Positions 7,518-11,123 of a stretch of DNA of 11,123 nt are shown here, in pieces. The notes beneath the pieces are model-generated. The model had not been told where the DNA came from. It made no database searches and saw nothing but the letters and a program-made list of their open reading frames with translations. Source of the stretch: an uncultured Candidatus Nitrosopelagicus sp. GTDB taxonomy: Archaea > Thermoproteota > Nitrososphaeria > Nitrososphaerales > Nitrosopumilaceae. Position 1 is the stretch's first letter; each line of letters begins with the position of its first letter. The stretch lies in NCBI GenBank assembly GCA_937896695.1, contig CALBOT010000100.1, positions 1-11,123 on the forward strand, in the 5' to 3' direction. The position numbers were made by a program, and so were the translations under genes.

Positions 7518-8960
7518 CTAGTAGCCTCTTGCAAATAGAGGTCTCATACTACTCTGATCTGAACATTTAATGCATTTTGAACTTGTATCTTCTGCATCGC
7601 TAGTTATTACTCTTACATCTGCACTAGTTTCCTCTTTAATGCCTTCTTCACATTCTGGATTATTACAAATTGGTGCTTTAATCAATCGTCCTTTTTCAAG
7701 TTCTGTTTTAAATTCATCATATGTGTCAACTTCGGAAGTTCTCTCTTGTAGAATTTTTTTAGCGTCTGAAAACATGTCATTGTGAATTTTATCCAATTCT
7801 GAAACCACTCTTTCTACAAGTCCTGTGATTTCTTGATCATCTTTTTGACGATTATGTCTTCGTGCAAATGTAACTTGATTTTTTTCTAAATCTTTTGGTC
7901 CAATCTCAATCCGTAATGGAATTCCTTTCATCTCCCATTCATTAAATTTGAAACCTGGTGTAAGTTGTTCTCTATTATCAACTTGCACTCTAATTTCTGC
8001 ATCTTTCAATTTCTCTTCAATTTCTTTTGATATCTTTCCAATCTTTTCTTTATCTTCATCTGAATAATAAATTGGAATTATGATTACCTGGATTGGTGCA
8101 ACTCTTGGAGGTAATACTAAACCTCTGTCATCTCCATGAATCATGATCATTCCGCCAATTAACCTCCATGAAACCCCCCATGATGTCTGCCATGCATAAC
8201 TTTCAACATTGTCTTTATCTGCATATTTTAACTCAAATGGTTTTGAAAAATTCTGCCCAAGAAAATGCGATGTTCCCATTTGTAGTGCTTTGCCATCGGG
8301 CATCAATGCCTCCATTGTGAAAGTATATACTGCTCCAACAAATTTTTCTTTTTCTGATTTTTTTCCGGTAATAACTGGAATTGCTAATTCTTCCTCAACT
8401 GTTTTTTTATATAATTCTAAAATATCTGTAACTTCTTTTTCAGCTTCTTCACTATTTACATGGACTGTGTGACCTTCTTGCCAAAGAAATTCTGATGTTC
8501 GTAAAAATGGTTTCGTAGCTTTAATCTCGGCTCTTAACGCTGTGTTCCAAAAATTAATTTTCAAAGGTAAATCTCTCCAACTTCTAATCCATTTTGCAAA
8601 TAATGTATATGCTAAAGTTTCAGATGTTGGCCTCAGTGCTAATCTATCTCCGAGTTCTCCGTCCCCTGATTTTGTCACCCAAAATACTTCTGGATTAAAT
8701 CCTGCGAAATGATCTTTTTCTTTTGTTAAAAGTGATTCTGGAATTAAGGTTGGTAAAAATCCATTTCTATGACCTGTCGCTGCAAATTTTTTATCAAGTG
8801 ATGATTTTAGTGATTCCCAAATTGAATATCCATCTGGTCTCAAAACAATCAAACCTTTAACCGGAGCATAATCGGCTAGCTCTGATTTTATGACTGTCTG
8901 TGTATACCATTCACTGAAATCTTCTGATTTTTTAACAGTTACGCCAATCTCTTTTCCCAT
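7518..8960 (-). CDS. proS: Prolyl-tRNA synthetase, archaeal/eukaryotic type
   Basis: Charges tRNA-Pro with proline in the cytosol. The 480-residue length and domain order match the short archaeal/eukaryote-like class without the bacterial editing insertion. Catalytic core: RPTSE (110-114); motif 2 with ALRAE (141-145) and FLRTSEFLWQEGHT (152-165); WQTSWGVS (257-264); and motif 3 GDDRGLVLPPR (276-286). The anticodon-binding domain follows, with DNREQLTPGFKFNEWEMKGIP (about 328-348) and IGPKD (353-357). A C-terminal zinc-type domain carries Cys432, Cys437, Cys463 and Cys466, and the chain ends in the conserved RGY. All class II signature residues are present. A TATA-like box (minus-strand TAAATAATTA, 8981-8990) lies about 26 nt before the ATG at 8960, indicating a leaderless transcript. 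It heads the minus-strand cluster that continues into the zinc ribbon, the unknown protein and the dehydrogenase. Confidence 0.97.
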   Translation of the reverse strand: MGKEIGVTVKKSEDFSEWYTQTVIKSELADYAPVKGLIVLRPDGYSIWESLKSSLDKKFAATGHRNGFLPTLIPESLLTKEKDHFAGFNPEVFWVTKSGDGELGDRLALRPTSETLAYTLFAKWIRSWRDLPLKINFWNTALRAEIKATKPFLRTSEFLWQEGHTVHVNSEEAEKEVTDILELYKKTVEEELAIPVITGKKSEKEKFVGAVYTFTMEALMPDGKALQMGTSHFLGQNFSKPFELKYADKDNVESYAWQTSWGVSWRLIGGMIMIHGDDRGLVLPPRVAPIQVIIIPIYYSDEDKEKIGKISKEIEEKLKDAEIRVQVDNREQLTPGFKFNEWEMKGIPLRIEIGPKDLEKNQVTFARRHNRQKDDQEITGLVERVVSELDKIHNDMFSDAKKILQERTSEVDTYDEFKTELEKGRLIKAPICNNPECEEGIKEETSADVRVITSDAEDTSSKCIKCSDQSSMRPLFARGY

Positions 8961-8980
8961 TTGAAAAGATGCAAATTTTG

Positions 8981-8990
8981 TAATTATTTA
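8981..8990 (-). promoter_or_regulatory. TATA-like box for proS
   Basis: The minus strand reads TAAATAATTA, centred about 26 nt upstream of the ATG at 8960. This is the distance at which archaeal transcription would start on the initiation codon itself. Confidence 0.5.
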
Positions 8991-9020
8991 GTCTTGTTTC
9001 TGAATTTCTGACATCTAGAA

Positions 9021-9027
9021 TTATATT
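9021..9027 (+). promoter_or_regulatory. TATA-like box for the 9042/9051 gene
   Basis: TTATATT is centred 27 nt before the ATG at 9051 but only 18 nt before the ATG at 9042. If transcripts are leaderless as for neighbouring genes, this favours the downstream ATG as the true start. Confidence 0.45.
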
Positions 9028-9041
9028 GAAAATATTGAATT

Positions 9042-9422
9042 ATGAAGGATATGTCAAAACAGGATCTTCTTAAGATTGTTGAAAAAATCATTTCTTTAGA
9101 TTCTCAGATGAGATTTGCATCTATAATTGATCTAAAGGGTAACATTGTTGAAGGAATAATGAAAACTGGTAAAAACTCACTTGAATCTCAACGTCAAGAA
9201 GAACATTTCTGTAAACAAGTATCTCAAAGACGAAAAATGAGAAAAGAATTTGATCGTCCCCTTGGAAAGGTAAGATATGTTCATGTCGAACGTGAAAAAG
9301 TTACTCAATTTGTCATCTACACAAGTCGAAAAACAATTTTTTTCACGATGGAACCTGAATTAACAATACAACGAAAAATGAAGCTTGTTTCTCAAATTAA
9401 GCGAATTACTGCTAATCTTTGA
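9042..9422 (+). CDS. Small basic protein of unknown function (possible archaeal DUF6659/Roadblock-like)
   Basis: A 126-residue soluble protein (123 if the ATG at 9051 is used, which the TATA spacing favours). The stretch RFASIIDLKGNIVEGIM (24-40) has the strand-turn-strand look of the first hairpin in Roadblock/LC7 or profilin-like folds. It is followed by a helix rich in Gln, Arg and Lys (about 48-70), then strands VRYVHVE, FVIYTS and TIFFTME, and a C-terminal helix. From memory, similar small proteins are frequent in ammonia-oxidising archaea under DUF6659; I cannot confirm the match here. Some Roadblock-like proteins act as small-GTPase regulators or scaffolds, but no such role is claimed. 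There is one cysteine (57), no membrane segment and no signal peptide. Its end overlaps by 11 bp the 3' end of the opposing four-cysteine gene, so the two mRNAs are antisense at their ends. Confidence 0.75.
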   Translation: MKDMSKQDLLKIVEKIISLDSQMRFASIIDLKGNIVEGIMKTGKNSLESQRQEEHFCKQVSQRRKMRKEFDRPLGKVRYVHVEREKVTQFVIYTSRKTIFFTMEPELTIQRKMKLVSQIKRITANL

Positions 9423-9705
9423 GTGTGTCGCCTTTACACAAGACATTTCCCATAACTCTGCTCTGAAAGTTTGTACAAACAAAACATTGAATGAAATGTA
9501 TCTCGTCTTTTAAGACTGGACATTCAACAAATTCTTGCTTCATTCTTTTTAGCATTTTTGGGCTAACTCCTTTCAACTTCAATTTTCCTTTCTCGTCCAT
9601 CATTCCTCCTTCTTTGAGGATATCTTTTACATCGTTTGGAAGTCTTTGTCGTCCTTCTCTTGTTTGAACTTCAACTTCGTATTTGTGTTCTAATTCGTCA
9701 ACCAT
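9412..9705 (-). CDS. Small four-cysteine zinc-binding-type protein of unknown function
   Basis: Ninety-seven residues. The N-terminal two thirds are charged, with a short LPNDVKDILKEGG segment (22-34) and a Lys-rich KGKLKLKGVSPKMLKRMKQE patch (39-58). The last third holds Cys62, Cys74, Cys77 and Cys90 (spacing C-x11-C-x2-C-x12-C, with His70 between), strongly suggesting one bound zinc or a small metal cluster. The Lys-rich part next to a metal site would suit nucleic-acid binding; that is inference. The ATG at 9705 has a TATA-like TAATAAATC (minus strand, 9727-9735) about 26 nt upstream. An inverted repeat ATGCA-ACC-TGCAT (9707-9719) lies directly before the start. The gene diverges from the HAD phosphatase and overlaps the 9042 gene by 11 bp at its 3' end. 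I do not recognise a named family. Confidence 0.75.
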   Translation of the reverse strand: MVDELEHKYEVEVQTREGRQRLPNDVKDILKEGGMMDEKGKLKLKGVSPKMLKRMKQEFVECPVLKDEIHFIQCFVCTNFQSRVMGNVLCKGDTLKD

Positions 9706-9706
9706 A

Positions 9707-9719
9707 ATGCAACCTGCAT
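9707..9719. promoter_or_regulatory. Short inverted repeat just upstream of the 97-residue gene
   Basis: ATGCA (9707-9711) and TGCAT (9715-9719) are exact reverse complements around a 3-nt spacer. They lie between the TATA-like box (9727-9735, minus strand) and the ATG at 9705. A dimeric regulator bound here would block transcription start. A 5-bp arm can also arise by chance, so confidence is low. Confidence 0.25.
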
Positions 9720-9726
9720 GAGGGCT

Positions 9727-9778
9727 GATTTATTACTAGCTATTAAAGATCGGATTATTTTGTTTCAACTTTTATATG
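9727..9778. promoter_or_regulatory. Divergent TATA-like boxes for the 97-residue gene and the HAD phosphatase
   Basis: On the minus strand TAATAAATC (9727-9735) is about 26 nt before the ATG at 9705. On the plus strand TTTATATG (9771-9778) is about 34 nt before the ATG at 9808, which would leave a leader of some 8 nt. The 102-bp gap holds no other gene. A run of seven or eight T (about 9784-9791) lies upstream of the expected plus-strand start. Confidence 0.4.
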
Positions 9779-9807
9779 ATGAACTTTTTTTGTCAAAATA
9801 GAAAATA

Positions 9808-10332
9808 ATGTTAGCAATTTTTGACGTTGAAGGAGTACTATATGACGCAGAATATCTGCCAATTCTGGCTGAAAAAGTTAACAAAGAAGATGAAATTTGG
9901 GATATAACAAAAAAAGGTATTGAAGGTTCAATAAATTGGGAAGAAGGATTAACAAAAAGAGTTGAACTTCTAAAAGGAATTGATTTTGAAACTTGTAAAC
10001 AAGTTGCTGATTCTTTGCCTATAATGCCTGGTGCACAACAAGCATGTAAAACTCTAAAAGATGCCGGTTGGAAAGTAATGGCAGTTTCTGGTGGATTTAC
10101 TATAATGACTGATAGACTAAAAGACGAACTAAACCTTGATCATGTTTACACTAATGAATTAATTTTCAAAAATGGAAAACTTGATGGTGTAAAAATTAAT
10201 GTTGATTCTGATAAAGCAAAATCAGCTCGGATAAAAATACAAGAATGGAATATTCCTAAAGATGAAATTGTAGTAATTGTTGATGGCGCTAACGACATAA
10301 AGTTATTTGATATTTCTAATCTTGTACTTTGA
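9808..10332 (+). CDS. SerB-like HAD phosphatase, 3'-truncated at a sequence junction
   Basis: The frame encodes 174 residues of a phosphoserine-phosphatase-like HAD hydrolase; the family is normally about 205-225 residues. Motif I is FDVEGVLYD with nucleophile Asp6 and Glu8 in place of the usual second Asp, as in the ThrH-type DLEGV motif. Motif II is AVSGGF (Ser94), motif III is SDKAKSA (Lys136/138), and motif IV is VDGAND (Asp159, Asp163). A cap helix region spans about 15-70. It would remove phosphate from phosphoserine or a related small phosphomonoester; the substrate is inferred. The start is ATG 9808 with the Asp6 nucleophile at its usual place. The homologous pattern stops at DISNL (168-172), where relatives continue with a further strand and helices. 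Only VL and a stop follow, within sequence that reads as a different gene on the other strand. The truncation is therefore probably a junction effect, not evolution of a short enzyme. Confidence 0.85.
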   Translation: MLAIFDVEGVLYDAEYLPILAEKVNKEDEIWDITKKGIEGSINWEEGLTKRVELLKGIDFETCKQVADSLPIMPGAQQACKTLKDAGWKVMAVSGGFTIMTDRLKDELNLDHVYTNELIFKNGKLDGVKINVDSDKAKSARIKIQEWNIPKDEIVVIVDGANDIKLFDISNLVL

Positions 10333-10553
10333 ATGGCCTGAGTATTACTTGTAGTTTCTGTTATAGAACCTGTTATAACTAAATTACCTATTATATTTAC
10401 ATCTTCTAAAAAAGATACATCTGACAAAAATGTTACTCTATTTCCAGAATTAACACTTATATTATTAACTGATATGTCATCTGTTTTTACGTTTTGTTTG
10501 AATAAATCATAATCGCCAGAAAGTGTATAAAAATTACTCGATAAATCAAATAT
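10316..10553 (-). pseudogene. Fragment of a viral tail-fibre/structural-type protein (internal piece, no start or stop of its own)
   Basis: Read on the minus strand from 10553 the frame is open and gives about 80 residues rich in Asn, Ser, Thr, Val and Ile. They include TDDISVNNISVNSGNRVTF, then SFLEDVNIIGNLVITGS, then ITETTSNTQ. The repeated pattern of 'vsf.-dv.i.GNLvvTG.i' followed by a Thr/Ser-rich linker and STRLEISN is typical of tail-fibre or virion-surface proteins of marine phages and large algal viruses. Base composition is distinctly AT-richer (22-25% GC in two sampled lines) than the archaeal part. Upstream an in-frame TAA (10554-10556) closes the frame. Downstream the frame runs into antisense phosphatase sequence at about 10305-10316, so both ends are missing. 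The viral origin is pattern recognition, not a database match. Confidence 0.55.
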
Positions 10554-10556
10554 TTA

Positions 10557-10614
10557 ATCGCACAATGTAAATCATGTCTTGGTCAAGAGCATTTCCACAT
10601 CCTTTTCAGCTATG
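10557..10614. other. Short unassigned stretch between viral-like and aminotransferase segments
   Basis: These ~58 bases match neither neighbour's reading frame. Plus-strand ATG at 10574 opens a 36-codon frame (MSWSRAFPHPF...), but it runs antisense into the aminotransferase and has no convincing family look. The stretch could be a third fragment or the distorted end of the aminotransferase segment. Confidence 0.4.
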
Positions 10615-10625
10615 TCAATTGACAT
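10612..10625. repeat. 14-bp perfect palindrome at the aminotransferase breakpoint
   Basis: ATGTCAATTGACAT is its own reverse complement and is centred between 10618 and 10619, exactly where the aminotransferase frame stops matching its family. It may mark or have caused the join (fold-back or microhomology), or be coincidental. Confidence 0.6.
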
Positions 10626-11123
10626 CATTGATATATCCGCAACAGCTAAGTGTGTCACCTGAGGGCACTCCCTCCCATACATAAGAGCTATAAAACTCAT
10701 CCATGATTAGTGAACAGCCTGTGTCTCGGCCAACCTTGATCCATTCTCTTAGGTGTCTTCCGGAAATTGTTTTACCTGTTGGGTTGCAAGGGTTCGAGGC
10801 AAGAATTGCGCCCAAGCCCTTACCTTGAATTTCTTTTCTTAAGTCTTGGTGAGAGAACGTATAGCCGTTGTCAGGATCAAGCATGATCGGTATGGTATTA
10901 AAACCTTTGAATGTAGAAAGAAGCTCTTCATATGCTGTGTAATCGGGCAAGAAATGACCAAGATTAATTGTGTCTATTGCTGCAACAATCCGGGTTAAGA
11001 TAGCCCTACCTCCTCCCGCAATTGAAACATTTTCTGCTGTGTACTTAGATTTCTTATTTTTTCGGTAAAGAACATTATACATGTTTGCGATGGCTTTGCG
11101 GAGCTCAAGAAGCCCACCCACAG
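10615..11123 (-). CDS. Class I/II PLP-dependent aminotransferase, internal fragment (N-terminus off window, C-terminus lost)
   Basis: The minus-strand frame is open to the window edge, so its N-terminus is missing. A GTG at 11121 lies in frame but is the Val of the family's GG-L-ELRKAIA segment, not a start. The roughly 168 residues cover the first part of the fold-type I large domain: the GGGRAILTRIV cofactor-phosphate helix, FLPDYTAYEE, SNPCNPTGK (the aspartate-aminotransferase-like NPTG loop), and IMDEFYSSYVW with the Asp that contacts the pyridine nitrogen and the Tyr that follows. The stop comes after GYINDVN, before the PLP-binding lysine (SxxK) and the small domain, so no active enzyme can be made. 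Composition (about 42-48% GC in sampled lines) is far higher than the rest of the window, pointing to another genome. The substrate is not identifiable. Family call firm; the truncation is best explained by a chimeric join. Confidence 0.85.
   Translation of the reverse strand, partial: VGGLLELRKAIANMYNVLYRKNKKSKYTAENVSIAGGGRAILTRIVAAIDTINLGHFLPDYTAYEELLSTFKGFNTIPIMLDPDNGYTFSHQDLRKEIQGKGLGAILASNPCNPTGKTISGRHLREWIKVGRDTGCSLIMDEFYSSYVWEGVPSGDTLSCCGYINDVN

Noticed and set aside
9784..9791. T-run that could be an archaeal terminator
   Set aside because: It lies between the TATA-like box and the start of the phosphatase, with no plus-strand gene ending nearby, so it is more likely part of the AT-rich promoter.
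10146..10304. Continuation of the viral-like minus-strand frame to a stop at 10146
   Set aside because: This part is the exact antisense of the conserved phosphatase motifs III and IV, so it is not real protein sequence of the viral-type gene.
10557..10614. Idea that this stretch is the frameshifted continuation of the aminotransferase
   Set aside because: No frame gives the expected DGLTKNWR-like segment; only a weak LTK match appears, which is too short to support it.
10574..10684. Plus-strand 36-codon frame starting MSWSRAFPHPF
   Set aside because: Most of it is antisense to the aminotransferase, it crosses the suspected breakpoint, and it has no family resemblance I can support.

Overview
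The first ~10.3 kb looks like a chromosomal stretch of a marine ammonia-oxidising archaeon (Nitrososphaerota/Thaumarchaeota, Nitrosopumilus or Nitrosopelagicus type). The basis is low GC (roughly one third or less by hand counts of sample lines), archaeal-type genes (archaeal prolyl-tRNA synthetase, myo-inositol-1-phosphate synthase, a PAC2 proteasome-chaperone protein, SMC, several small zinc-ribbon or lineage-specific proteins), and AT-rich TATA boxes about 25-30 nt before most start codons, as expected for leaderless archaeal transcripts. The taxonomic call is inference; no database search was possible.

Layout, left to right. A minus-strand pair (LysE-family exporter, cut by the window edge, and PAC2 protein) diverges from a plus-strand pair (inositol-1-phosphate synthase, then SMC) across a 60-80 bp bidirectional promoter. 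SMC meets the next minus-strand cluster tail to tail with no base between the stop codons. That cluster reads prolyl-tRNA synthetase, a 70-residue zinc ribbon, a 128-residue unknown protein and a beta-hydroxyacid dehydrogenase. The last two overlap at TAATG and are probably translated together. After a divergent promoter comes a small plus-strand protein of unknown function, overlapping tail to tail by 11 bp with a 97-residue four-cysteine protein. That protein in turn diverges from a SerB-like HAD phosphatase.

The last ~800 bp is different. The phosphatase breaks off inside its conserved C-terminal region at about 10305-10324. It runs directly into a very AT-rich (~22-25% GC in sampled lines) minus-strand reading frame that resembles viral tail-fibre or structural proteins. 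That frame ends near 10553. From about 10557 to the end lies clearly GC-richer DNA (~42-48% in sampled lines) carrying the middle of a class I/II aminotransferase, truncated before its PLP lysine. Two abrupt changes in composition and content, each cutting a conserved gene, with a short stretch at the first that fits both genes, suggest a chimeric contig end (for example an amplification or assembly artefact). A genuine viral insertion is the less likely alternative.

The most interesting biology in the reliable part is the PAC2 protein. It ends in Ile-Tyr-Arg, a textbook HbYX proteasome-docking tail, suggesting a proteasome activator or assembly factor. No CRISPR array, rRNA, tRNA, insertion sequence or complete new defence system was seen.
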